Source: Planctomycetota bacterium
GTDB taxonomy: Bacteria; Planctomycetota; Planctomycetia; Planctomycetales; Planctomycetaceae
NCBI GenBank assembly: GCA_023429275.1
Contig: JAEYWB010000072.1
Span: 1-8,825 of the forward strand
Length of the DNA: 8,825 nucleotides
Reading direction: 5' to 3'
Below are positions 1 to 6,370 of this stretch, piece by piece; position 1 is the stretch's first letter; each line of letters opens with the position of its first letter. The notes under the pieces are model-generated. The model ran no database searches. It was not told the origin of the DNA and worked only from the letters and a program-made list of their open reading frames with translations. The position numbers were made by a program, and so were the translations under genes.

Positions 1-152
1 ACCTCAGGGAGCGCCGAGACGACCGACTGGCTCGAGCCGCCGCGGGTAATCATCCAGGCCGGGAAGACCTGAAACAGCGCGATCGCGCTCATCAGCCAGA
101 CCCACGGCCGGGAGACGAAGACGCGCACAACTTGCATCAGGCGGTCGAGCAT
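1..152 (-). CDS. Membrane protein, probable ABC transporter permease (N-terminal 50 residues, truncated by window edge)
   Basis: Reading from the ATG at 152 gives an uninterrupted frame to the window edge: a basic, amphipathic start (MLDRLMQVVRVFVSRPWVW) followed by a hydrophobic segment around residues 17-34 (WVWLMSAIALFQVFPAWM). This is seen directly. The frame is closed by a stop at 204-206 upstream, and no other ATG, GTG or TTG lies between, so 152 is the likely start. No strong Shine-Dalgarno precedes it. It lies 61 bases after the ABC ATPase stop and on the same strand, in the order regulator, ATPase, membrane protein that is standard for YtrA-type operons, so I infer it is the membrane partner of that ATPase. 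Too little is visible to assign a permease family or a substrate. Confidence 0.6.
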   Translation of the reverse strand, partial: MLDRLMQVVRVFVSRPWVWLMSAIALFQVFPAWMITRGGSSQSVVSALPE

Positions 153-213
153 TGGAGCACGTCGCGAGAAGTGTGAAGGAAATCGATGGCCGAATCCGGC
201 AGTTCAGACACGT

Positions 214-1131
214 TCAGACCGGAGACGCCGTACCGGTCGGAACCGGCGGAACGCCGTCGTGCATCTCGAGAAAGATCTCTTCAAGGTTCAGATCTTCGAC
301 CGCAACCGTTGCCTGCCACCGTTGCTCAATGTCATCGATCAGCGCGTCGTCGATCCGCGAGACGGCGACGAGCGCGTGCCTCCCTCGGACCTCCGTCCGC
401 AGCGATCCCGTGATCGAGAACGAGGGAGGAAGATCCCGGCTCGATTCGATCCGGAGGCGTTTGACGCGGTCCTTCAGAAGGTCGAGTTCGTCGTCGTAAA
501 CGATTCGTCCCTCCTTGAGGATCGCCACATGCGAGGCAACCCGCTCGAGGTCCGATGTGATGTGGGTGGAGAAGAGGATCGTGTGCTGCTGGTCTTCGGC
601 AATCGCGAGGATCGACTCGAGGAACCGTCGCCGGGCGACAGGATCGAGACTGGCGACCGGCTCGTCGAGGATGAGGAGCTTCGGATGGTGTCCGAGCGCG
701 AGGACCAGCGCCAGCTTCTGTTTCTGGCCGACTGAGAGCGGCCCGAAGCGATCCTCGCGCGGAAGTTCCCAGCGGTCGAGGAGCGTCTCGACCCAAGGCT
801 GATCCCAGGTCGGATAGAAGGCCCCGACATATCGAACGAGATGTTTGACCTTCATCCAGGGGTAGAGCTGAATCTCCTGCGGGACGTAGCCGACCCACTC
901 TTTCTCGACGTCCGTCAGGCTCCAGGAGTCGCGGCCGAGAATCCGGCACGATCCCTCCGTAGGTCTCAGCAGGCCAAGGAGGCACTTGATCAGGGTCGAT
1001 TTGCCGGCCCCGTTCGTCCCGACAAGGCCGGTCACGCGCCCCTGTGGGATTCGCAGTGTCAGCCCGTCGAGGACGGTCTTCGTTCCGAACCGTTTGACGA
1101 CCTTTTCGGCTTCGATCACGGAGTCGCTCAT
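214..1131 (-). CDS. ABC transporter ATP-binding protein
   Basis: A 305-residue cytoplasmic nucleotide-binding subunit that would hydrolyse ATP to drive a membrane partner. All core motifs are intact: Walker A GTNGAGKST at residues 38-46, Q-loop Q85 (YVPQE), signature LSVGQKQKL at 132-140, Walker B KLLILDEP at 151-158, D-loop SLDP at 161-164 and switch histidine H190 (STHI). The signature reads LSVGQ rather than LSGGQ, a common variant. Residues from about 220 to 290 form a C-terminal extension typical of ATPases of the YtrB/CcmA-like exporter group. The ATG at 1131 lies 16 bases after the stop of the GntR gene. The GAGG overlapping that stop could serve as a distant ribosome site, so translation may be coupled. 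The pairing with a YtrA-type regulator points to a drug, peptide or envelope-stress exporter, but the substrate cannot be read from the sequence. Confidence 0.95.
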   Translation of the reverse strand: MSDSVIEAEKVVKRFGTKTVLDGLTLRIPQGRVTGLVGTNGAGKSTLIKCLLGLLRPTEGSCRILGRDSWSLTDVEKEWVGYVPQEIQLYPWMKVKHLVRYVGAFYPTWDQPWVETLLDRWELPREDRFGPLSVGQKQKLALVLALGHHPKLLILDEPVASLDPVARRRFLESILAIAEDQQHTILFSTHITSDLERVASHVAILKEGRIVYDDELDLLKDRVKRLRIESSRDLPPSFSITGSLRTEVRGRHALVAVSRIDDALIDDIEQRWQATVAVEDLNLEEIFLEMHDGVPPVPTGTASPV

Positions 1132-1147
1132 GATTTCTGTTCCCGCC

Positions 1148-1543
1148 TCAAGAGTCCTGCTCGCGCAGGAGGGACTGCACCACGTCGAGGATCTGCCTGT
1201 CGCTCAGTCCGAGCTGTCGCCCTCGCACCACTCCGGTCTCCAGGTGCGGCCGCACCTCCTGCTGCCGCTGGGCGACGCTGCCGTTGGTCAGGGGTGCGGC
1301 GACGACCATCCCTTTGCCACGCGAGCGTTCAAGGACCGCTTCCGCTTCGAGTTTCGCGTACGCCTTGGAGACGGTCATCATGTTGACGCCGAGGTCAGCC
1401 GCCATCTGGCGAACGCTCGGAAGGACATCTCCGGAACTCACCCGTCCTCCGGCGATCATGGCCCGAACCTGGTCCATGATCTGCCGGTAGATCGGAACCC
1501 CGGAAGTGGGGCTCACCTGGAACTGGAGAGAGTCCTTTTGCAT
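1148..1543 (-). CDS. GntR family transcriptional regulator, YtrA subfamily
   Basis: A 131-residue DNA-binding repressor. The winged helix-turn-helix spans roughly residues 17-83 from the ATG start, with the hallmark runs GVPIYRQIMDQVRAMIAGG, LPSVRQMAADLGVN and TVSKAYAKLEAEAVLERSRG. After the wing only about 45 helical residues follow, which is the short dimerisation tail of the YtrA subfamily; there is no ligand-binding FadR, HutC or MocR domain. A GTG at 1567 would add eight residues, but the best promoter places transcription start downstream of it, so I choose the ATG at 1543. No Shine-Dalgarno lies before either start. It is the first gene of an operon with the ABC ATPase and the membrane protein, and members of this subfamily usually repress their own transporter operon. 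An inverted repeat over its -10 box fits autorepression. Confidence 0.9.
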   Translation of the reverse strand: MQKDSLQFQVSPTSGVPIYRQIMDQVRAMIAGGRVSSGDVLPSVRQMAADLGVNMMTVSKAYAKLEAEAVLERSRGKGMVVAAPLTNGSVAQRQQEVRPHLETGVVRGRQLGLSDRQILDVVQSLLREQDS

Positions 1544-1547
1544 GTGT

Positions 1548-1583
1548 GTATTACGACTGTAATGCACCCGCAGACAAAGTCAA
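1548..1583 (-). promoter_or_regulatory. Promoter with overlapping inverted-repeat operator for the GntR/ABC operon
   Basis: On the minus strand, TTGACT (1583-1578, five of six consensus bases) and TACAGT (1561-1556, four of six) are separated by 16 bases, a plausible sigma70 promoter. Overlapping the -10 box on the plus strand is GTATTAC-GACT-GTAATGC (1548-1565), an inverted repeat with 7-base arms and one mismatch, the size and AT-rich character expected of a YtrA-type operator. Transcription would start near 1549-1550, about six bases before the ATG at 1543, giving an almost leaderless message. The motifs are seen; function is inferred. Confidence 0.55.
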
Positions 1584-1673
1584 GACACGATGTCTCCATC
1601 GTAAGGAATCGGCCGAATATCCCGTCGGGCAGGGAAGTGCAGTCAGTGGCCGGTGCCGGCCGCGACCGGACGA

Positions 1674-2210
1674 TCAGCTCCCACCGGCCAGTCCGATTGT
1701 CGCCTCGCGTCGGTAGACCGGGGCGTCCAGGCTCAATTCACTCGAGTAGAGATGGAACCTGTCGACGAGAAAGCCTGGCAGGGCGAAACCGGCATGACGG
1801 TCAAGAAACTGCATCACGACGGCCGCCGGGACGCGAGGCTCGCATCGAGCGAGCGTGACATGCGGGTGGTAGGGACGGCTTTCCGGGACTTAACCGACCC
1901 CGCTGAGCGCGGCGGCGATTCTCGAATGCAGTTTCGACAGTTCCCCGGTCTCCCGTACGCCAGCCCAGAGAACTGTTGACTTGCCGCCAAACCGGCCGAC
2001 GCCTTGAATCGCCAGAGGAACGGGAGGAGCTGCGACCTCCTGCAGGGCGGACGAAATGAGACCCGTGTCGGCCTCCCCGAGGAAGTGCAGCGTCAGGTGC
2101 ATGCGGGAGCGATCGACGAGCCGGAGGCCGGGAACGGCTGGCGGCTGGATTGCAGACAGGGCGGCCCTCACGGAAACCGGCAGATCAATGGCGACAAACA
2201 GCCTTGGCAC
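1674..2210 (-). pseudogene. thpR: thpR-like RNA 2',3'-cyclic phosphodiesterase (2H family), interrupted by an in-frame TAA
   Basis: The frame from GTG 2210 (with GGAG seven bases upstream) to TGA 1674 would encode 178 residues, the normal length for ThpR/LigT, an enzyme that hydrolyses 2',3'-cyclic phosphates on RNA ends. The first catalytic HxTx motif (HLTL, residues 38-41) is in RMHLTLHFLGE. The second (HVTL, residues 117-120) is in RPYHPHVTLARCEP. Between them the codon at 1892-1890 is TAA, residue 107, where relatives often have leucine in a 'GLxPExRP' context. The frame is unchanged on both sides and the downstream part still reads as family sequence, so this is a single nonsense codon and not a frameshift. 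As it stands only a 106-residue fragment lacking the second motif would be made, which should be inactive. Alternatives are a sequencing error (TTA or TTG read as TAA) or readthrough. Family assignment is firm; functional status is uncertain. Confidence 0.88.
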
Positions 2211-2435
2211 CGGGCAGCTCCAACGGGCTCAATCGGACTCTTTTCGAAAGCGGCGCGACGCGAACTCTCAACAGAGGGTGACCGGCGGCGCGCCAGGGCG
2301 TCAAGTCGATGAAGCCGCGCGACTTCGCATCACAGACTTCCGATGCTACCGCGAGGTCGTCACAATCCCTTCCGCGCCGCAAGAACCTGTTCCTCCTTTC
2401 GCTGACTCATCTTACGGCTCCGACTGGATCGCTTT
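2211..2435. other. Divergent intergenic region between thpR and the MFS gene
   Basis: This 225-base region must carry the promoters of both divergent genes, but I see no convincing -35/-10 pair on either strand. It contains a perfect 6-base inverted repeat, AAGTCG (2303-2308) and CGACTT (2320-2325), with an 11-base spacer, and GCATC/GATGC arms at 2327-2346. Either could be an operator or chance. Possible short frames across it show no family-like sequence. Confidence 0.4.
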
Positions 2436-3716
2436 ATGGCTTCTGTTTCGTCCCCGGTCTCCTCTCCCGACTCCACGAGGAGTACCGCCTGGACCTACTG
2501 GATCTGCGGACTCCTCTTCCTGGCGACGACGATCAACTACATGGATCGTCTGACGCTCAACGACCTTCAGCAGCAGATCAAGGGGGAGTTCTCCCTGTCT
2601 GAAGAGCAGTACGGTCGCGTCGAGAAGTATTTCGGCCTGGCCTTCGCCGCCGGGTCGATCACCTGGGGTGTCGTCGCCGACATCGTTCCGCTGCGGTGGT
2701 TCTACCCGCTGATGCTCACCCTGTGGTCCGTCGCGGGCTTTGCGACCGGGTTCTCCCGGAACTACGAGGACCTGCTGCTGACGCGGACGCTGCTCGGCTT
2801 TTTTGAGGCGGCCCACTGGCCGTGCGCTCTGCAGACGACGCAGCGGCTCCTGGCGCCCGAACGACGGACCTGGGGAAACAGCCTGCTGCAGAGCGGTTCA
2901 TCGGTCGGGGCGATCGTGACTCCCATCCTGATCATGTTCATGCTCTGGCTCTTTCCGGGCCAGTGGCGATTGCCGTTCTACGTCATCGGTCTCATCGGGG
3001 CCGGCTGGGCCGGACTCTGGCTGGCGAGCGTCTCCAAGAACGATCTCCTGCCACTGGAGCAGGCGGCACCTGACACCCCTTCGGCGGGTGAAGCGACGAG
3101 TACCTGGTGGATGAAGCGGATCGCGATGCTCGTCGTCATGGTCATCACGATCAACATCACCTGGCACCTCATCCGGGTCTGGCAGACGCCGTTCCTCGAG
3201 AAAGGTCGGGGTTACACGCCAACCGAAAGACGGTGGTTCCTGGTCGCGTTCGGGCTCGTGGCCGACCTTGGCTGTCTCGCGATCGGATGGCTGACTGTCG
3301 TGATGACGCGCCGCGGAATCTCTCGCAACCGGGCCCGTGCCTACGGGTTTTCGATCTGCGCCCTCTGCACGATGATGACTCTCGCCACCCCGTGGCTGAA
3401 GGGGCCATGGCTGCCGGCAGCTATGCTGGTGGTTGCGGCGGGAGCGCTTGGCCTCTTCCCGTGTTACTACGCCTTCGCGCAGGAGATCTCCTCGAAGTCG
3501 CAGGGCAAGGTGACCGGCATCCTGGGAACCGTCGCATGGATTCCCGTCTCCCAGCTCCACGTGCTGTTCGGCCGGCACGTCGACGAGACAAAGTCCTATG
3601 ACATTGCGTTCGCTGTCACCGGCTGTCTGCCGATGCTCGCCGCTCTCCTGATCCTGATTGCGTGGCGGGATCCCCCCACGTCCCGACAACCGGACGAAGC
3701 GGTCGCCTCGGCGTGA
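2436..3716 (+). CDS. MFS transporter, anion:cation symporter (hexuronate/glucarate-like) type
   Basis: A 426-residue inner-membrane protein with about twelve hydrophobic segments in two halves, split by a hydrophilic loop around residues 200-225. Features typical of the ACS family are seen: TINYMDR at 32-38 in the first membrane segment, a degenerate MFS loop WGVVADIVPLRW at 77-88, and TRTLLGFFEAAHWPCAL at 116-132. In characterised relatives (ExuT, GudP, UhpC-like and phthalate transporters) such proteins import organic anions with protons or sodium, so uptake of a sugar acid or other small organic acid is a reasonable inference. The substrate is unknown and no catabolic gene lies beside it. 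The ATG at 2436 has only a weak GGA nine bases upstream. The gene stands alone on the plus strand, divergent from thpR, and no U-tract terminator follows directly. Confidence 0.9.
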   Translation: MASVSSPVSSPDSTRSTAWTYWICGLLFLATTINYMDRLTLNDLQQQIKGEFSLSEEQYGRVEKYFGLAFAAGSITWGVVADIVPLRWFYPLMLTLWSVAGFATGFSRNYEDLLLTRTLLGFFEAAHWPCALQTTQRLLAPERRTWGNSLLQSGSSVGAIVTPILIMFMLWLFPGQWRLPFYVIGLIGAGWAGLWLASVSKNDLLPLEQAAPDTPSAGEATSTWWMKRIAMLVVMVITINITWHLIRVWQTPFLEKGRGYTPTERRWFLVAFGLVADLGCLAIGWLTVVMTRRGISRNRARAYGFSICALCTMMTLATPWLKGPWLPAAMLVVAAGALGLFPCYYAFAQEISSKSQGKVTGILGTVAWIPVSQLHVLFGRHVDETKSYDIAFAVTGCLPMLAALLILIAWRDPPTSRQPDEAVASA

Positions 3717-3841
3717 CCTCTCCTCCCGGCCTGAGGATGGGGGCGCAGTCGAGGCGCAACATTGCCGTTCAACTCGCGAACCTGGCAGAGTCGTCACGAC
3801 CGGCACGCCACCTGCTTTACTCTCCAGGGACGACAAGAGGC

Positions 3842-3873
3842 CTCGATCTGTTCAGACCACTGGACAGATTGAG
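3842..3873 (+). ncRNA. 13-pair RNA hairpin of unknown role, possibly part of a structured RNA
   Basis: Read as plus-strand RNA, arms 3842-3854 (CTCGATCTGTTCA) and 3861-3873 (TGGACAGATTGAG) pair at all 13 positions including two G-U pairs, with a 6-base loop GACCAC. The loop-side bases CAGACC (3853-3858) are also complementary to GGTCTG at 3889-3894, so a competing fold or pseudoknot is possible. No U-tract follows, so it is not a standard intrinsic terminator. It starts 126 bases after the MFS stop and lies 390 bases before the next gene. Pairing is seen; any function is inference. Confidence 0.35.
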
Positions 3874-4186
3874 CGCTTCGCGCGTTCAGGTCTGTTAGCA
3901 CACCGCAGATTGCTGTGGTTCGCCGCGCCGTTCAGTGCCCTGAGCGCGGCGCTTGGTATTTGCTTTACGATTGACCGGCGACGAGGGGTATCCCTGCGTC
4001 TCCGAGGGTCTTTCTCCCGGCTCGCGGCACGGCCGCTGCTTTTCTCCCAATGACGCCCTTGGCTCCATCAGCCGGGTGGCTTCTGCCCCGCGGTGGCTCT
4101 TCGGCCGAATGGCCGTTCCCCCCTCGGAAATCTTTCTGACGTGTCTTGTTGAAAACCGCCGCGCTCAGCGTGCGCGCCGAATCCAG

Positions 4187-4212
4187 CGAAACCGAACGCC
4201 TCCGTTGTTTCG
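4187..4212 (+). promoter_or_regulatory. Small hairpin in the presumed 5' leader of the pilin-like gene
   Basis: CGAAAC (4187-4192) pairs with GTTTCG (4207-4212), and inside it AACG (4195-4198) pairs with CGTT (4203-4206) around a CCTC loop, leaving a two-base CG bulge. It ends 39 bases before the ribosome-binding site, so it would fold in the mRNA leader without hiding the start. It may affect stability; this is inference. Confidence 0.3.
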
Positions 4213-4250
4213 GGGGCGATTCCAGAACCATCCCTTTCCCAAGTTTCAGT

Positions 4251-4256
4251 AAAGGA
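4251..4256 (+). promoter_or_regulatory. Ribosome-binding site of the pilin-like gene
   Basis: AAAGGA sits seven bases before the ATG at 4264. It is one of the clearer Shine-Dalgarno sequences in this window and fixes the start. Confidence 0.7.
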
Positions 4257-4263
4257 CAGTTCG

Positions 4264-4584
4264 ATGTTGCGTAACCTGTTGGCCGACGAGAGCGGCTTCA
4301 TCATTTCCGCGGAACTGGTGCTCGTCGCGACGATCCTCGTGATCGGCCTCGTCGTCGGCCTCAGCGAAGTCCAGCACTCGATCGCCGCCGAGCTCAACGA
4401 CGTCGGCGAAGCGTTCGGGGAGCTGAACCAGTCCTACTGCTTCAGCGGCTTCAGCGTCCGCAAGAAGCACGGTTGCGAATCGTTCGTCGCCGGCTCGCAC
4501 TTCACCGACAACATCGATGAATGCGACCAGAACGAGTGCGCCATCGCCTGTGCTCCGCCGTCGAACGAAAAGCCGAAGTGGTAG
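4264..4584 (+). CDS. Small Flp/TadE-like pilin protein, planctomycete type
   Basis: A 106-residue protein. A short hydrophilic leader ending in glycine (MLRNLLADESG, residues 1-11) is followed by FIISAE and one hydrophobic helix (about residues 13-33, SAELVLVATILVIGLVVGL). This is the layout of type IVb (Flp) pilins and TadE-like pseudopilins, which a prepilin peptidase cuts after the glycine before assembly in the inner membrane. Here the conserved glutamate is six residues after the glycine (E17) and not the usual five, so cleavage is uncertain. The C-terminal part (about 59-106) is polar and has five cysteines (59, 71, 87, 92, 96), unlike classic short Flp pilins. No tad assembly genes are nearby, so it is an orphan. 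It has a good ribosome site, its own leader and its own terminator, suggesting a well-expressed single-gene transcript. The pilin role is inferred; planctomycete genomes hold many such uncharacterised proteins. Confidence 0.8.
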   Translation: MLRNLLADESGFIISAELVLVATILVIGLVVGLSEVQHSIAAELNDVGEAFGELNQSYCFSGFSVRKKHGCESFVAGSHFTDNIDECDQNECAIACAPPSNEKPKW

Positions 4585-4670
4585 TCAGAACGCCGCGTCC
4601 CCCAGAAGGCCGCGCAGCACGTCAGGTGAACTGTCGAGAGTTGTCGTCGAACGAGAATCCGAGTCTTTCG

Positions 4671-4706
4671 CGCCGCCCGGAGCTGATCCCTCCAGGCGGC
4701 GTTTTT
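4671..4706 (+). terminator. Intrinsic terminator of the pilin-like gene
   Basis: CGCCGCC (4671-4677) pairs with GGCGGCG (4695-4701). After one C/A mismatch, GGAG (4679-4682) pairs with CTCC (4690-4693) around the loop CTGATCC. TTTTT follows at once (4702-4706). The strong GC stem and T-run form a typical Rho-independent terminator, 86 bases after the stop codon. The minus strand lacks a T-run after the hairpin, so it serves the plus strand only. Confidence 0.85.
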
Positions 4707-4714
4707 CGTTTCCG

Positions 4715-4966
4715 CTACTCGGCGTCCGGCTGAATCCGTCCCAGCACCTGCCCTTGCAGGACCTGGCCGAGCGGCCCGGTCATGATCTCGATGAGCCGCC
4801 CCGAGCAGGGGGCGGCGACCGAGACGAGAATCCCAGGGACGACGATCTCCGCGATTCGCTCGCCGGCGTAGACTTCGTCTCCGAGGCTGACGAGCCACTG
4901 CTGCAACGTCGCTGAGTCATCCGGCGAGAGAACGCTCGGTGCGACGATCTCAACCTGCTTGGACAT
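4715..4966 (-). CDS. Stand-alone biotin/lipoyl-like domain protein lacking the acceptor lysine
   Basis: An 83-residue protein that is essentially one lipoyl-type beta-barrel: WLVSLGDEVYAGERIAEI (residues 24-41) matches the 'V..GD.V..G..L.E' strand pattern and APCSGRLIEIM (52-62) matches 'AP..G.I..I', ending with GQVLGRI (72-78). In true lipoyl and biotin domains the hairpin between these halves carries the modified lysine (ETDKA or MKM). Here that stretch reads EIVVPGILVSV (40-50) and has no lysine; the only lysine in the protein is K3. It therefore cannot be lipoylated or biotinylated in the normal way. The ATG at 4966 has no clear Shine-Dalgarno and is preceded by an in-frame TGA at 4975-4973. 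It is transcribed convergently with the pilin-like gene, 148 bases after the DUF6807 stop. No dehydrogenase or carboxylase subunit is nearby, so partner and role are unknown. Confidence 0.75.
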   Translation of the reverse strand: MSKQVEIVAPSVLSPDDSATLQQWLVSLGDEVYAGERIAEIVVPGILVSVAAPCSGRLIEIMTGPLGQVLQGQVLGRIQPDAE

Positions 4967-5121
4967 GGTGGCTCAAAATCCGTGGATCATCGGGGCTGAG
5001 CGAAAGAACTCCCGGCCCGCGTTCTCATCTGGCGAAGCCATCGTCCGCATCACTGCCCGACAGACGACCAAAGGCCGCGGTGCCGAGGGAGAGGGGATCG
5101 GTGGTCGCGACGTGGAGGCTT
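4967..5121. other. Intergenic region upstream of the lipoyl-like gene
   Basis: This 155-base gap follows the DUF6807 stop on the minus strand. I see no hairpin with a T-run, so the two genes may be cotranscribed. A 25-codon minus-strand frame (ATG 5050 to TGA 4973) ends six bases before the lipoyl-like start; it has no ribosome site or known motif and is not called as a gene. Confidence 0.4.
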
Positions 5122-6342
5122 TCAGTCCTCGATTGCGGCCGCAGCGAGGGGGATGGCGTAGTCCGACCAGAGGGAGTCGAGGAACTCAGCCGTCGGGACC
5201 TCATCGAAGGCGACGATCCGGTAGCGGGAGACATGCTCCTTCGAGTCATCAATCGTGAATGGCCCGTCGATGCAGGGGCTGAAGGCAAAGTAGGGCATCG
5301 CCGGATGGATCCGAACGGCCTGTGGAGCGCGAAAGTTCGCGGGATGTCCGAGCACCGCCAGCCCGCACGGTTTTCCGTCGACCGTCCCCGACAGTCGCAC
5401 CCAGCGGCAATGAGCCTGGTCACCCATTTTTCGATCCGCGGCTTCGCTGGTCAGGAACTCGCATCCCTCGCCCCCCTTTTCCTTGAGGCCCCACTCGGCC
5501 GCGCCGCGGATTCCCATTCCCCCGTAGTGATACTTGAGGATCTCAAGGGGCGAGGAGGTCGCCACCCGCTGCCGGGACTCCAGGTCAACGACATGTTGGT
5601 TCCCGAGGCGGACCGCCGAGACGATCCAGTCCTCGTGAAGGACCGGCCGAGCCTCCTCATCCTTCTGCTTCTCGGAGTGCGCCAGCCGCACATGAAAGCC
5701 CGCCTGGACCGGGCCGGAGTGTTTTGCGACGACCTGGCGATGCTCGACGAGCCCCTCGCGGGCGGGCTGATTCCAGAAGTCGACGTGCCGGCCTTCGAAC
5801 CGGGTGTTGACCCAGGCGAAGAAGATGGCGTGCTGGTGGCGATGGTCCTCGGGGAACTCGTCCGTCAGCACGCGGCCACCCGGGCTGCGCAGCGGATGAA
5901 TGTGCCCGCTCCGCCGGTAAACAGCATCGACACCTTCAGGGAGCCGTGGGGCGACGTGGTACGACAGCACCGGCGAACCGGTAACGACCAGGTCGATGGA
6001 CTCGTCGGTCCCGACCGCCTCCGCGGTCGGCTTCGGAGCCGGGACGTCGCCTGACGTCTCGACATCGTACAGCAGTCGAGGCTCCTGCCCGGTGCCAGCC
6101 TCTTCGATCCAGAGGAGCCGTGCCCCATCGGGGCTTCGCTGCGCCGGCCGAACGGTTTCGCCGCGTCGGAGCGTCAGTGGCGCCGTCCGGAGCGTTTCGG
6201 GCACCGTCCATTCGACAAGCCGCTGGCGTTTCGGCCCCTGGTCAGTTCCGCGAACCGCCAGGCGAATGACTTCCGCGTTCGCCGGCACCGCCGCGGCGGA
6301 AAGGATCAACACGAGAGGTCGCAGCCATCGACGTGCGTTCAT
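5122..6342 (-). CDS. Secreted DUF6807 ('PmoA'-type) family protein
   Basis: A 406-residue exported protein. The ATG at 6342 is preferred over an upstream in-frame start at 6405 because it gives a clean signal peptide (MNARRWLRPL then VLILSAAAVPANA, cleavage likely after residue 23) and avoids overlap with the preceding gene. DUF6807 hallmarks occur in order: HIHPLRSPGGRVLTDEFPED (147-166), HRHQHAIFFAWVNT (167-180), FEGRHVDFWN (182-191), YHYGGMGIRG (271-280) and HPANFRAP (333-340). The many conserved His, Asp, Glu and Trp residues suggest a binding or catalytic pocket. The family is abundant in planctomycetes and Bacteroidetes, often near sugar-degradation genes. The database name 'methane oxygenase PmoA' is historical; this is not a particulate methane monooxygenase subunit, and the true activity is not known. 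It starts 28 bases after the stop of the toroid protein gene and is very likely in its operon. No Shine-Dalgarno precedes the start. Confidence 0.9.
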   Translation of the reverse strand: MNARRWLRPLVLILSAAAVPANAEVIRLAVRGTDQGPKRQRLVEWTVPETLRTAPLTLRRGETVRPAQRSPDGARLLWIEEAGTGQEPRLLYDVETSGDVPAPKPTAEAVGTDESIDLVVTGSPVLSYHVAPRLPEGVDAVYRRSGHIHPLRSPGGRVLTDEFPEDHRHQHAIFFAWVNTRFEGRHVDFWNQPAREGLVEHRQVVAKHSGPVQAGFHVRLAHSEKQKDEEARPVLHEDWIVSAVRLGNQHVVDLESRQRVATSSPLEILKYHYGGMGIRGAAEWGLKEKGGEGCEFLTSEAADRKMGDQAHCRWVRLSGTVDGKPCGLAVLGHPANFRAPQAVRIHPAMPYFAFSPCIDGPFTIDDSKEHVSRYRIVAFDEVPTAEFLDSLWSDYAIPLAAAAIED

Positions 6343-6370
6343 GGCGGCGATTGTCTCGAAAGACCTCGCC

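Larger units (their letters stand above)
3717..4263. other. 547-base non-coding stretch between the MFS and pilin-like genes
   Basis: I find no gene here. Short open frames exist on both strands (for example plus-strand 3953-4252) but their translations are arginine- and serine-rich with no hydrophobic rhythm or known motif. The stretch contains a 13-pair hairpin at 3842-3873, a smaller hairpin at 4187-4212 and a ribosome-binding site at its end. No convincing sigma70 or sigma54 promoter could be picked out. It probably holds the 3' end of the MFS transcript, the promoter of the pilin-like gene and a long 5' leader, or possibly a small RNA. Confidence 0.5.

Noticed and set aside
986..1858. 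Plus-strand open frame across the GntR gene and its upstream region
   Set aside because: It overlaps the ABC and GntR genes, which have clear motifs on the minus strand, and shows no family signal.
2185..2382. Minus-strand 65-codon frame overlapping the thpR start
   Set aside because: It overlaps thpR in another frame, lacks a motif and looks like random coding of a GC-rich intergenic region.
2898..3836. Minus-strand open frame opposite the MFS gene
   Set aside because: The product is a highly charged Arg/Asp/His-rich chain, the shadow of a membrane protein in the opposite strand.
3953..4252. Possible 99-residue plus-strand gene before the pilin-like gene
   Set aside because: No ribosome site, composition dominated by Arg, Ser and Pro, no hydrophobic pattern, and it ends inside the ribosome-binding site of the next gene.
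4973..5050. 25-codon minus-strand frame just before the lipoyl-like gene
   Set aside because: It is too short to judge, has no ribosome site or known motif, and could arise by chance; only its position close to the next start is suggestive.
4939..6054. Plus-strand open frame of 371 codons opposite the DUF6807 gene
   Set aside because: The minus strand carries firm DUF6807 motifs; the plus-strand product is rich in Arg, Gly and Asp without motifs and also overlaps the lipoyl-like gene start.
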